64,000 nt of DNA from Gyrodactylus bullatarudis. Its lineage: Eukaryota; Platyhelminthes; Monogenea; Gyrodactylidea; Gyrodactylidae. This document shows positions 1 through 11,500 of the stretch, piece by piece. The notes under the pieces are model-generated. The model worked only from the letters and a program-made list of their open reading frames with translations. It did not search any database and was not told where the DNA came from. A program made the position numbers and the translations under genes. The DNA lies in assembly GCA_012064415.1 (NCBI GenBank), contig SSNU01000039.1, forward strand, positions 532,270-596,269, in the 5' to 3' direction. The stretch's first letter is position 1, and each line of letters opens with the position of its first letter.

Positions 1-1
1 T

Positions 2-1522
2 ATGCATCATAACTTAGAGGGAAGAGTCCATTTCTGGCGCCATAAAAGAAAACATCAGGATCGAGACGCTAGAATCGATGATTCTTCTTCTAATGCGTCT
101 AATATGTCTCCTAATGACTCATTCTCAGATGCGTACTCGGCTAAAAACACCAAAAATAAGGTAGCAGACGATGAACAATTTGAATCGTACAATGCATTAA
201 ATGCAATAAAAGCTTTAAAATCAACCTATGGGAAAAAGAAGGTTGAGAACAAGAGAGTATACGAATCCATCAGAACAACTGATGATGAATTAACCAACTT
301 GAGTTATTCTGCACATGTTTTTGCAGCCCTCGACAGTAGCTCTGATGAAAATGATGAAGATAACAATAATAAACCTCTAGAAACTCCCAATGAAATTGAC
401 GATGAAGACTCTAAAACTAGAGAAGACGAAGAGAAAGAGAGCACTTCAAAAGATGATAGCAGTGAAGATGAAAATATGGACGCTGATTCAGATAAAGGAG
501 ATGAGCAAGGACAGGAGGATGACGAAAACTCAAATGATGAGAATAATATGGATGATGAAATGAGAAAAAGTAGTAAAATATTGGCAGGTTCTGACCTCAA
601 CTCAGCTCTTTTTAATGAAGATAAAGAACTCGAAAATGTAAAAGATGAACAAGAAAACGAGTCTAGAAGTTCGAAAAAGAGGGATTCTTTCTTGACTTCG
701 AGTCTGAAGGGAAACCGGGAATCAAATTCGCTGCTGAATAGTAAAGGATCTGACAGATCAAGGGGTAAACGAGATTCAAACTTGTGGTCTAATCCTGATT
801 TGTCTAATAAATCTATAGGCAAAGAGACGGGAGAGATACCACAATCCAAGTCTCCATTGATAAGGGATTCTGTTAGTATAATAGATTCCAAGAAAGATAT
901 TCTACATAAGGGTCTTAGCGCCTTGTTGAGTGACAGTAAGAATACCACTGGGAGGGAAATTCCATCTGCTTTTCTGGACAGTTTCAACAAGTCGAATGAG
1001 AAAAATGCAGCTGATGAACTAGGCAGGAGGAACAAATCACTGAGGGATAGCTTACAAAAGTCGAATAGCTTGAATTCTTCCAAATCGAGCAGTAAAAAGT
1101 CAACTTCGGACCGCCAATTCAATGAAAGATTCTCCCTCCAGAGTGAGAGGACGACAAGAATTTCCAATTTGTACCGGAGAAAGAATCTAGTCTCTGCTGG
1201 GGAAGAGAGGAACATGGAGAAGAAAATGAAGCTCCTCTCGAAACTCTACCTACCCAGTTCTGTGGATATTTCAATTGAGGAGAATTCTTCGAGTGGCTCG
1301 CCGTTTGGAGAGCGCCAGAGAAGGCTAACCGAGGCCAAGATTGAAGAAGAAAAGAGTTCCGATAAAGATTCCTGCTATGACAAGTTGGACCACAGGATTA
1401 TTGACTTGATTTTATTTTTCACCAGTGAGGCCGAAAAACGGATCATAAAAACGACAGAGGAGCCCAGATTTGTCTGCCTTTGTGACTGTCATCCTCCCAA
1501 TCTAATGAGTGACAACAAGTGA
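2..1522 (+). CDS. Acidic, serine-rich protein, 3' part (5' end outside window)
   Basis: The frame is open from base 2 to the TGA at 1520-1522, about 506 residues. I do not recognise the family. Residues about 110-190 are dominated by Asp and Glu with Ser (for example SSSDENDED), and about 210-400 is rich in Ser, Lys, Asn and Arg with repeated RDS/SNSL-like phrases. The tail is more ordered and ends in a small Cys motif, FVCLCDCHPP. The Met at base 2 may be internal, because the exon touches the window edge and no stop precedes it. The composition suggests a largely disordered, phosphorylatable protein, possibly nuclear; that is inference from composition only. The gene converges on the minus-strand gene at 2.07-6.13 kb. 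The antisense frame over 304-1215 is a compositional shadow. Confidence 0.6.
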   Translation: MHHNLEGRVHFWRHKRKHQDRDARIDDSSSNASNMSPNDSFSDAYSAKNTKNKVADDEQFESYNALNAIKALKSTYGKKKVENKRVYESIRTTDDELTNLSYSAHVFAALDSSSDENDEDNNNKPLETPNEIDDEDSKTREDEEKESTSKDDSSEDENMDADSDKGDEQGQEDDENSNDENNMDDEMRKSSKILAGSDLNSALFNEDKELENVKDEQENESRSSKKRDSFLTSSLKGNRESNSLLNSKGSDRSRGKRDSNLWSNPDLSNKSIGKETGEIPQSKSPLIRDSVSIIDSKKDILHKGLSALLSDSKNTTGREIPSAFLDSFNKSNEKNAADELGRRNKSLRDSLQKSNSLNSSKSSSKKSTSDRQFNERFSLQSERTTRISNLYRRKNLVSAGEERNMEKKMKLLSKLYLPSSVDISIEENSSSGSPFGERQRRLTEAKIEEEKSSDKDSCYDKLDHRIIDLILFFTSEAEKRIIKTTEEPRFVCLCDCHPPNLMSDNK

Positions 1523-2068
1523 ACTCATCCTGTTCGATTTACAAGCCGGAGATGGGTTAAAAACAAGAAATGAGTCGAGTTTCTGCCTTTTATTATTACA
1601 ATTGAGTTGATGAAAATTGATCGTGATAAAAAAGTGAATTCTTGAAAAAAGACCAGTTATCATTATTTTCTCTCGTTTAAATCAAAAAGATCAGTTTAGA
1701 GTGTTGTGAGACTCGTTCCTTTGTTTGTTCCTCTCAATAACGTGTCCCAACCATAGAGGATGAGGGAGAGAAAAAAATTGATTGAAATATTTTTAAATAA
1801 CTTGTCAGGACTATCGAAAGAAATTGGCCTTGCATCTGCTCGTCTTGTTTTTTTGTTTGTTTGTTTTTTGCGTAGATGAATGGTGATATTTGAAGCAGCT
1901 TCATGATCCCCTTTGATTTGAAATTACAGAATATGCATCTAAATAAGCTGTCTCTCTCTCTCTCTCGGGCATGAATGAATGAACCAGTCAATATTGGACT
2001 GTATTGATACTATGCTTAACCTGGGCACCTAAACGTATTATTATTTATACAGGAGATTTGATTAAATC
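1523..2068. other. Interval between two convergent genes
   Basis: This holds the 3' UTRs of the plus gene ending at 1522 and the minus gene ending at 2069. A minus-strand AATAAA at 1589-1594 could serve the minus gene. A short (TC)n run lies near 1953-1966. I see no coding exon. Confidence 0.5.
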
Positions 2069-5000
2069 TTAAATCTGATGGCTCACTGAAAATAGGCTTT
2101 GCTAAATCAAAAGAGTAAGTAAGTAATCATTGAGTAATGGGCGTAGGAATATGAATAACTCACTCCTTTGAGTTGAGGTAGATGAGCTTGTTCCAGTGGG
2201 TTGTGGGTTGGGCGTTGGCGAGCGTGCCATTGTCTTTCCTTTTAACGGAATGTCGGAAGATCTCATGAATGCCTTTGCTGGCATACAGGGCAAGTAGTCG
2301 TCGGGAGTGAAGCCTTCTCCTGTGATTGGATTTCTTGAAGAGACTCGTGCTTGAAAAAAAATGGAATTAACTTTCGATAGAGGATTTTTCTGTGCCATGT
2401 GTAAAATAAATATGGTTCTATTAAATGAGGAGTGCTTTGGGGTAATAGTTGATGAAAGGTGTAAAAGAAGGAGACGTGAGGAAGAATCTAACTTGATAGA
2501 GATTTCTTAATTCTATTGCAACTAGTAATAATAGTATAATTATTATTATTATTTGGAGTTGGTCTTGTAGCTCGTGGCTCGGTATCTTCACTAGGATAAA
2601 GATTGTAGTAATCGTCAGGGTTTAAGCCTCGTCCAGTGATCGGATTTCTTCGAATAGACAGTTCCACTTTTAGAAAAGCATCATAATTTAATAGTAGATT
2701 GAATAAAATGAAAGGCCAAAAGAATCGAATCGTGGATTTCATTGAAAGTGACAAGACTCTAATGCACTTACTGACTGTCTTTGATCGGGTTAGGGGACGT
2801 TCATTGTAATTGACGTCACTTTTAATGGGTAATTTTAATGCCTGAGATTGACGCTGGTTTCCTCCCCTGGGAGGCAAACTCGGCTGATGATTCGTCAGAG
2901 AATTGGAATGGACAATGGGATTTGTTTCTCCTAATAAAATCGAAATTATTAACGGTAGTATATATATTCATTCATACATATTTGAGATGTATTTATATTA
3001 AACACAATTTTTGCTCAACAGTATGTCATGCTTTTATCAAATATTCACATTTATGAAAATCAAAATAAAAAATTGTCATGTTCTGATATGAAAAGATTCC
3101 ATTTTCCCTAAACGTCATTAGATTGCAAAAACTATTTTTTTTTCATTTCTTGTAGTAAAATTCTTGGCGGGTGTTCAAAAACTGTCCTTTTCAATCGAAA
3201 ATTTGTATATCAGAACAAACTTGAAGACATATGGTTTTATAACAAGTGCTTTAGCGTTATTTAATTTTGGCTTATTTTATTGAAGAAAGGAGAGCGATAG
3301 TCTAACAATATTATAAATATTATAAGGGATCATATACTTACTCTCCCTTGGATACTTCCTCTTGGCCAGGGTGAAATAATCCGGGTCTGTATTGTTAACA
3401 TGGGTAATAGGATTCCTATCTGTCGATGGAAAGAAGAATTAGCATATTCTAGAGTTGGTTAACAATCATAGGGGGGCAACATTTATATAATTATAGGTTA
3501 AAAAATAACACGAGAAGAGGATGAGATTGACAGCTTTCAAGGGGGGGTGGGGTTGAGATTTTAGATCACCAAATTTTAGATAGATCTGAGAATAAGTGAC
3601 ACTGACAGTCATGCACCAAGGGGAAAAGTTACCCTCAGTGCTTGGTCTCCAACGAGAAGTAGACATAGATCTACTCCTCGTTATTGTCGGTTGTATTATG
3701 TACTTTTCTTCGTGAGTAATTGGATTTCGAATCAGGACTTTGGTGAATTCTGCATTATCGTAGACAATGTCGGGAACAGGGATTGCCTCTTTATTATTTC
3801 GATGACGTCGTTCTGTTACATGGGAATTTCTGCCCTCATCAACAGTAAACGTATTGGAATGGCCATTATTAGGTGGGATACAGTGTTGGTGGTAGTTTTT
3901 CTTTGGCCTATGATCACTTGAACTACAGCTTGTCTGATACGTAGAAGAAGGACTATCAGAATTCTGTCCTAGGATATATATATTTGTATTCGATATAATA
4001 CTCGTCAATAATCGTAAATAACGGGAGAGAGGGAACGGGTCTCATAGATTAATGAAATGGGTAAACAAGGAGACTTACTTTTAATGTGAAAGTGTCTAGT
4101 TCCCCCCACGAATGGCTTCTGAGTAGTTCGATTATTATCATGTGATATGATATTTGAACTATTCGGTCTTTTGTCGTGGGATCCAAGGGCTGGTCGAAAT
4201 GACTTCTCTCCCATATTAGCCATGGGCACGGAATGTGTTATGGGATCTCGTTTAACTAAAGAAAATATAGAACTTGATGAGTTCTCCCGATGAGCAGGGA
4301 ATAGCTTCTCTAAGTTACCATGCGTTACATTTGATTTTACTAGAGTTCTTTGAGGTTTTTCATTCATATTTTCAATTGGTACACTATGGGTTATTGGATC
4401 ACGTTTCACTGAGTATATAATACATATATTATCCAGGTTAAAAGTTATCGTTTTAATTTAATAGAACTACTATGATCAATTATCAGCTAGTATCAAGATA
4501 ATAATTATGTGTATATTACACAAATACAGAGTAGTTTTGAGATAAGAGTACATATGCTAGTAACGAATCAATTTTATACGCTCGTGGATAAACAGAAAAT
4601 CTAATAACTTTTACATTTTAGGCTCATAAAGACCTCTTCAATTAGTTAGGGAGTTAGATAGAGTTTAGAATCGGGAAAGTATAGAATTCAAGCCCAGTCT
4701 TAAGTCTGAAGAGATCCTAATGAATCTAAATCAGAACAGAAATAACAGTTGTAGCTTAATGTCCTAAATTTTTAAAAATCACTAAAATCTTGACCATCAA
4801 ATAAGTTCTTGACATTTTCACATCGAAAATAGTAAAGAACCTTGACAGAGAGATGATTTTTCCTCTTCAAAAAATAAATACATTGCAAACATTACAACGA
4901 AAAAAGACAAATAAACTCACGACTTTTCCTAAAGCTTTTACTCGGACTCTCGGAAATGTATTCAATGTCGGTAATTCCAAGTCCCGAAATTGGATCTCGA

Positions 5001-6130
5001 TCTGGATATGGGGGTGGGATGAAAAATGCAAGAAATGGATTTATTTCTTGAAAATGATTTGGTTCTATTTCTTGACAAAAATACAAAAATTTGAACGCAG
5101 CCTATACCAAATTCATAATAATGGAGTAAAGTATTAACGATAAATAAATCTATATAAATATATGAAGATGAATGCTTCTTCTCTGTGCTACAGGTGATGA
5201 TTCTGTTAGTATGGATTAAGCCAGTAGGCTGAGGAAAGAGTAAAGGTTTGTTCATGTGCTGTGCGTGTGTGATCTAACATAACATGATGCATGAATGAAT
5301 CAAGATTTACGTGAAATCAACTGAGGGAGCCTAGGCCTTTTGGAGAAGGCCTTCTTGGTGTATAGGCAATTATACTCTTCGCGACATGGGCCAGCATTGC
5401 TTGTGGGAACGAGTGGATTGTAGGCATCTCTTGATCGTGCCTCTGTGTTATAATTTTTACATGTTATGAATCATTATTTTTCACCTGATTCAAATCACAC
5501 TCAAAACGTAAAGTAATATATCTATTTATAGAGAATAATGGGTGGAGATGAATGTAAAAAATAGAGTGAGAAAAAAAGGGTTGTTTCAAATAAAAAGGAG
5601 TACTCTCTACCATGAATGCTCCATTGATTATTAAGATCATGAAATTTTGATTTGATTGTAAGCTTATCGATGAGACATAAGGCATTTTAATTTGTACAAA
5701 CTTTATTGTAAAAATTCTCAATCCTTTATTGATGCTTGTATTATAAATAATAATATTGATAAATCAATAAAGCGAGTCAGTTGATAGTAACAAGAAAGAA
5801 AAGCGAAAACAACATACCGCATAGTTTGAGTTGAATTTTTTCAATAGCAATGGGTGGAAGCATTCCCAGACCAGAAATAGGATCACGTGTTATGACTGGA
5901 AAATAATAGTTTTTCAAATTAACTTCAACTCAATTCCTCGGTAGCTGTACTAAGACTCACTCCGGTTGTAGAGGCCAGTCTTGAAGTCGACAAAGGTGAG
6001 GAAATCTTCATCCAACATTGTACGATAAGTTTCCCCCTTAAAGATTACTAAAATCAAAGTATATCTACAGGAATATAAACTTACAGTCACAGGGGACTTT
6101 GATCTTTTGGTTGAAAAACTTTTTCGGCAT
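2069..6130 (-). CDS. Repeat-exon protein with nine (R/K)(N/D)PI(T/S) motifs, function unknown
   Basis: Twelve exons join into about 567 residues: 6085..6130, 5961..6047, 5818..5895, 5311..5442, 4921..5001, 4079..4408, 3633..3968, 3342..3419, 2772..2930, 2493..2666, 2164..2349, 2069..2085. All have GT-AG borders and every intron is phase 1. The start MPKKFFNQKIKVPCD has an in-frame TAA five codons upstream. The motif appears as RDPISGLGM, RDPISGLGI, KRDPITHSVP (twice in one exon), RNPITHEE, RNPITHVN, TNPIVHSN, RNPITGRG and RNPITGEG; exon 4 has a weaker RDAYNPLVP. The motif mostly sits directly after the splice acceptor. The protein is hydrophilic with no signal peptide or membrane helix. I do not recognise it with certainty. 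NPxTG-like elements occur, as I recall, in some arthropod microtubule-associated (Jupiter-type) proteins, so a cytoskeletal role is a weak guess. The exon 10 acceptor (after 2666) and the tiny last exon are the least certain joins. Confidence 0.72.
4256..4318 (-). other. Optional 63-nt in-frame intron inside a repeat exon
   Basis: Within exon 4079..4408 the stretch starts with GTAACTTAG, ends TTTCTTTAG and has length divisible by three. Both borders are phase 1, like all other introns of this gene, and it directly precedes the second KRDPITHSVP motif. It can be read through as coding or spliced out without changing frame. Confidence 0.45.
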
Positions 6131-6695
6131 TCCAAAAAAAGATGTTTAATTCGAAAATGAGTTAACGATAATTATCTCTCTGTGTTAGATTAGAAGGAAA
6201 GACTATCTCCAGACATTCTAACAACACGATTTATTATTAATAATACTCTTTGCCCGTGAACATTATTCTTCTTGTCAAGAAGAGCTCTTGTACACGTGTG
6301 TACGTGTGTTTAGAGTGGACGAATTTTCTCTTCTCTTATTGGTCTACTTCTCATGTTGGAAAAAGTACAATTTCAAGGTGAGATAGGAAATATTTCTTTA
6401 AAATCTGTGTTTATAGCGATAAAAAGAAATAATCATGATTAATTGTTATTATGTGGGATTAAAATTTCCCTTACCCAGTACTCAACAGAAAAATGTTAAT
6501 TAATTTTCATTAAATCATCAAAAGGAGTAATTCTCACTTACTTTTAATCTTGTCTTCATTGAGATAGTAAATCTTATTCATACAAATTATTTGTCAGTTA
6601 CTTGAGAGTAGTTTGATAAATAATATAATTTTTATTTGGATATAATCACACCTCAGGTAGATGTGTACAGACAAGAATGGGATACAAGAAAAATG
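6131..6695. other. Interval between EIF2B4 and the repeat-exon gene
   Basis: It holds the 3' UTR of EIF2B4, with a minus-strand AATAAA at 6631-6636 about 60 nt past its stop, and the upstream region of the repeat-exon gene, whose ATG is at 6130. I see no other coding segment. Confidence 0.55.
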
Positions 6696-8087
6696 TCAAC
6701 ATTGTTTGACTCTAAGAATAACTGGAACTGATGAAGTTGGTAAGGTTGCTATTTCAGTGACAATAGCTGTTACATTGGAAGGCTGGATAACATCATGTTT
6801 AAGGTTCAAGACCTTGAGATTAGCATTTTGCTTAGGAGTCTTTTCGTGGATCATGAGATCGTGTGGGAGGATCTCGTTGAACTCAAAAATGTCTGTCTGA
6901 GCTAGATCCCAAAATTTGAAGGTCTCCGAACAAACGATGACCGGTTTCTGGCCAATGATACATCCAGCCAAAAGATTTGAACCCATTGGGGCGAGAACAT
7001 TGCCATTGGTGAGGAGGCCAGAGCAGCCAAGTAAAAGAACTGAAATCTCGTGAGCATTGGAAGAGAATGAGTTTATCATGCAATATTGACACGGAATTTC
7101 GTGTTTGATGAGATCTTTGAGCATATTGCGTCCCTCGAAGAAGGGAAAGGAGTCTACAACCAAAACTGAAAATAGAACGTTGCGATCTTTGGCCTTGAGA
7201 AGAGCCTTTTTGATCAGGGTTGAGTTTCCATAAATTGCAACGTTCTCTCCATCCTTTATGTACTCAGATGCCCTCTCCGAGATGGCCTCACCAGCCAAGA
7301 CAATCATTTCACGCTCAAACTCCTCCAGATATTCGGCAAGATTGTTCTTAAAGACACCGGAAGCTGAGTTGATTTGAATTTCAGAGGATTTTAATTTGAG
7401 ATACTTGAGGAAGGATTGAACAGTGATTGGCAACATTTCAGTGACGTAAATGATGTCCAAATTTTCAACAAGCTTATTCATAAAGTTACGCGACAAGCAA
7501 TCATCAGTTGCAAATTCTTTTATCAAAAACTCTCGGGTTGCATGAATGAAATCGATGCAAAACTCTGTGTCCTCGCAATTCTTGTCAACGAGATGTTTGA
7601 AGCATTCATAAAAGTTTTTATCAATTTCGTCAGTTCTGTAGGATTAATTTAAGAAAAATTACTTGAAATCTTTTAAAAGGCTCTGGAGATGTTGGAATAG
7701 ATAAATATCGTTGATATTTGAGTTAGTTTCAGGGAAAAGCTCTTTTTTCATATTATTATTGTTTGGGATTGGTTTGTCACCTTGATCTATTTTGCCAGAA
7801 GGTGCCTGTTTGTTTGCCTTTGCGGCCCTCTGATCTTCTTGGATTTTTCTTCTCTCAGCCTTGGAAAGTTTTTTTTCTTTCCCTGTTTCCTCGGGAAGTG
7901 AAGACAGAGTTTGCTCTGGTGGTTTAATATCTTCTTTTAGAGAGACTTGTTTAACAGTACTTTTCTCATTTTCCTTAGCAGCTTTAGCGGCACGTTGAGC
8001 TTCCTAATATAAGCAGATAAATCTAACCTGGATTTGTCGTCTTTCTGCCTTGGTGAGTTTCTTCTTTTCAGATTCTGGATCAGGCAT
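6696..8087 (-). CDS. EIF2B4: Translation initiation factor eIF2B subunit delta
   Basis: This is a regulatory-core subunit of the eIF2B complex, the GDP/GTP exchange factor that recycles eIF2 in the cytoplasm and senses eIF2 phosphorylation. Exons 8028..8087, 7663..8003 and 6696..7635 join to about 446 residues, shorter than the roughly 520 of vertebrates, mainly in the region before the Rossmann-like domain. Diagnostic C-terminal stretches are LLLGCSGLLTNGNVL, KPVIVCSETFKFWDLAQTD and the end SSVPVILRVK. The basic N-terminus carries two copies of one element, KLTKAERRQIQ-EAQRAAKA and KLSKAERRKIQEDQRAAKA. The first copy is intact only if a 24-nt intron is removed. A second, 27-nt intron must also be removed because it contains an in-frame stop. 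The mid region is divergent from what I remember of the family, but the identification is firm. Confidence 0.93.
7636..7662 (-). other. EIF2B4: Ultrashort 27-nt intron of EIF2B4
   Basis: The segment begins GTAATTTTTC and ends ATCCTACAG. Reading through gives an in-frame TAA immediately after the donor. Removing exactly 27 nt joins LLKDFK to TDEIDKNFYE and leads into the conserved eIF2B domain. Confidence 0.78.
8004..8027 (-). other. EIF2B4: Ultrashort 24-nt intron of EIF2B4
   Basis: The segment begins GTTAGATTT and ends TATATTAG. Read through, it adds codons ending in a TAG stop; removed, it joins RRQIQ to EAQRAAKA, restoring a motif that occurs again intact further along the same protein. 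No other GT-AG pair nearby gives this join. Confidence 0.75.
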
Positions 8088-8552
8088 TTTAAAATTACGA
8101 TGTTAAAAGATTCAAATTGTCTATTGTTTACAACAACCTTTTTTAAGTTGAACTAGTCCCAATTGTTTAGATGATTGAATTTGTGCTTATTTAAAGTTTT
8201 ACTAATTAGAACTTAACTACAATCAATATGACCTGTAATAATATATTTCATATACAATTCTATTATCAAAATTAGTGAGGATAAGCGATGATGATCTTAA
8301 TCAGTGCTTTATTGATTTTCATCATGAAAAAAATTAAATAAATGCAGTTCTTCTATAAATTTCAGCTTGTTTTATCGATTATTCCAGTGTGTTTGAAGGA
8401 GGTGGTGGGATAAAAATGCATACCATATAAATTTCACAATCTCATATTGATACCTAAAGATTGAATTTACAAGGGAATATTCAAATAGTTCATATAATAC
8501 AATAAAAATTTAACAATAGTAAACGATAGTTTTTTTCTGAAATAATTATCTT
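8088..8552. other. Interval between EIF2B4 start and the ADAM 3' end
   Basis: It contains a minus-strand AATAAA at 8308-8313, about 240 nt past the ADAM stop codon, followed by the upstream region of EIF2B4. No coding segment is visible. Confidence 0.55.
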
Positions 8553-11500
8553 TTAAAGTTCTTGGTATATAACATCTAGACGATTTGACTGTCCCATATC
8601 TCCAGGAGTATTATTATGATTGGAAGATTCATCTAGACTCAGCATACCTTCATCATGAGAACCATTGGTGCTCAGAGAACCATGGACAGCATAAGCACTG
8701 ACGAGTTTATTTTGATTTGAACTGTTATAGTTATTTTGACTAGCTGAGGAATTACTCAAATTACTAGTGTTGGTCAAGAGGCCAGTGTTGTTAACATTGG
8801 CCTGTATTGAACAGGAAAGACTTTGATTACTGTTGACGTTCTTGTCAAGATTTTGTGAGGATGTAATTTCACAAGGTGGCTGATAATACGTCTCATAGCC
8901 ATCACTCATCTCTAAAGAAAAAATTTAAAATTGTAATAAATGAATGTTAAGGTACAATTATAAGAACATTTAACTAACCAAATAGGGGATAGTTATGATT
9001 TCGTTGATATTGTGAATAGAGGAGCTGAGATTGTGTTGGATATTGATAATTCATGCCTGTCCCACTATCTACTGAAGAGTAGGCAGGATTTTGCAAGTCA
9101 ATATTGCCCTTTTCATTAACAGATGGTGCAATATTATTATCTAAAGTTATAGATACATTGTTACTTGATAGACTTGATTACTAATAAGTTAAAATTTAAA
9201 TGTTAAAACAGATTCTTACTATTCTTAACCTTTTGACAGTTGATAGGGGTCGGTGGAAGCGTACTCTTATTGAACATGACAACAGAGTTTGGATACATCA
9301 TGGCAGGATTACCATGGTTATTATTGGCGGCATTATTATTGTTGTTCATAGTATTCTCACGGCTCTGAATGCCAGAACTCGAGGAGGCACTTGAGGAGAT
9401 GTGATTCTTCTGGGAAACTTGGGGAATGATGTTATTGATGCTGTAACAATTGGGAATAGTCTGAAGGTAGGAGTTCCCGTTGGACTGCAGCCGAGACATT
9501 TCTGAATGGTCAATAAAGTAGCCAGGATTCTGGGTTTGTTGATAGTTGAGATGAGGTTTGAAACTATTTCCATTCTCCACGAAACTTGTTGGCTGAGCTG
9601 GAAGGGGCCGCTGGGTTACTGGAGTTGGGCGAAAATTTTGCGATACTTCGAGTTCCTCATATCCTACTTGAAAAGATGGGTTAATTTTGTCTTTTAGAGG
9701 AAGATTTTATCAAATAGTTACTCACTAGGGAAATTATTTGTATTACGATCCAATTGGCCGTTGGCTATCATATGGGCATTGTTGAGAGCTGAGTTGTTGC
9801 CAAGATGATTATTATTACTTGTCTAGAGAATGAAAAAAGTTAATTTTAACTAGTTAATAAGTGCCTTAGAGATAAGCTAGTAAAGAAACAATTGAGACCG
9901 TAGTCTATAATGAGCATTTAATGAGTCCAACACATAAAGACTTACTAGGAGCAGGTGTTGTTGAGTTTTATCTTTGGATTTTGATATCTGGTTAGAGCTA
10001 GAATTCGAGGAGGACGAACTTGAGGAATCATCCGATGAATCAGACTCATTATTTGATGAGGAAGACGCCGAAGATGTTGAAGAGCTGACATTCGAGCTTT
10101 TTGACTTTTTCAGCTTTTTCTTTTTACAGGTCTTTTCTTTTATACCATTCTCGAGATTGGCGGGACCCACGAGGTTGTTACACTCTTCCATAATTGTCGG
10201 CTTATTCTTGAGGATACCTTTCATCCCCTGGAGGGTGGCTCGTTTGCCATTGGTTTCATCAAGGGGGTTCATTTGTTGTTGTGTTGACATTAGGAGGGTC
10301 ATATGATTTTCATAGTGATCACTGTTCCCATCGCTAATAGGAGTGGCGGGGTTGCAAGATACATTCTTATTGTTACATATTGCCAGGGGAGTTTCTGTGT
10401 AGTACTTGTTGGAGAAACTGGACAGGTTTGGTGAAAGTTCAACCGACAATGGAGAGACACTAATGTTATGTTTTCCTAGACTAGGATTTTGATCAGAACA
10501 CTGAAGGTTTTGTGTGGACGACCGTTGCTTTTCATGTTTATAGGATGGCATATTACCGAACTTGATGATTCTTTCAATGCTCGAGTTGGCCTCTGGATCT
10601 GTCCCAGAGTTACTATTGACGTTAGCACCAGGATTAACGATTCCTTTGGTATTCTTGAGACTTTCCTCTGAGGCATCACCCATGAGATAATCATCGTTCC
10701 CTTTCGACTTGCTTCTCGTCTTTTTGCCCTTTTTTCTTTCATCACCCTTGCTGCTGCTACTCCGATGGCTTTGAGGATACAGTGAGAGGTCAACATCAGC
10801 AGTACTGATCACTTTACCAGTGAGTGGATTCTTTTTTGAACGAAGACCGAGAAAGTTGGTACTTTTGCGTTTCTTCCGTAGAAAATGCGTCAACAACATG
10901 ACAAAGAGTATGAATAGAATAGAAAAGACTGAAAGAATTATGAGAAAATGAAAGCCAAAAAGGAAATGATTCGACATGTTTGCATCGAAGAAACTGGAAT
11001 AGTCTGGATATTTGTAAGAGTACCAGATTTGTTCAACATCTTCAGGTGTTAGGTGAGCGAAAAAGGGTTGTATATCATCAGGATCTGTTGACTGACATTC
11101 AGGGCCAAACCAGCCAGGCTGGCAAAAACAAAAACCAACATTGGTACAGAGTCCTCGACCAGAGCAGGAGAGTTGAGTCTTTGGAAAGACACGATTGTTA
11201 TCAAGGACTCGTTGGGGTAAAAAGTTGAGAGGAAGCATTGCCAATGATTTGACTTGTTCCTCCAAGGTTTGCGAGTATATTTCCTCTAATCGATCCTGAC
11301 TTGATGAGACAATCGAGTAGGGCGAACCAGTTGGACATTTCGAGGTAAAGGAAATATCAGGATATGAGCACTGATTAAGAAAGCAGTATTTCCCACGGCC
11401 ACAAGAACTCCCCTCGAGCACGTATACATCTTCAGCATATCTAGGAGAGACAATTAATTTATGTAAAAAGCCAATGTGAATAATAATAAACTTACTTGCA

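Noticed and set aside
304..1215. 303-residue minus-strand frame
   Set aside because: It is the exact antisense of the acidic Ser-rich protein and is made of Ser/Leu/Phe codons, as expected for a complement shadow.
9141..9180. Longer form of the ADAM tail exon using an acceptor near 9180
   Set aside because: Every acceptor there puts a stop in frame. The acceptor after 9140 matches phase 1 on both sides.
9974..10306. Acidic plus-strand frame
   Set aside because: It is the complement of the Ser/Lys-rich ADAM tail, and the ADAM frame is supported by matching splice phases on both sides.
11000..11200. Possible tRNA or other structured RNA in Cys-rich coding exons
   Set aside because: No cloverleaf or box motifs. 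The sequence is fully explained by coding.
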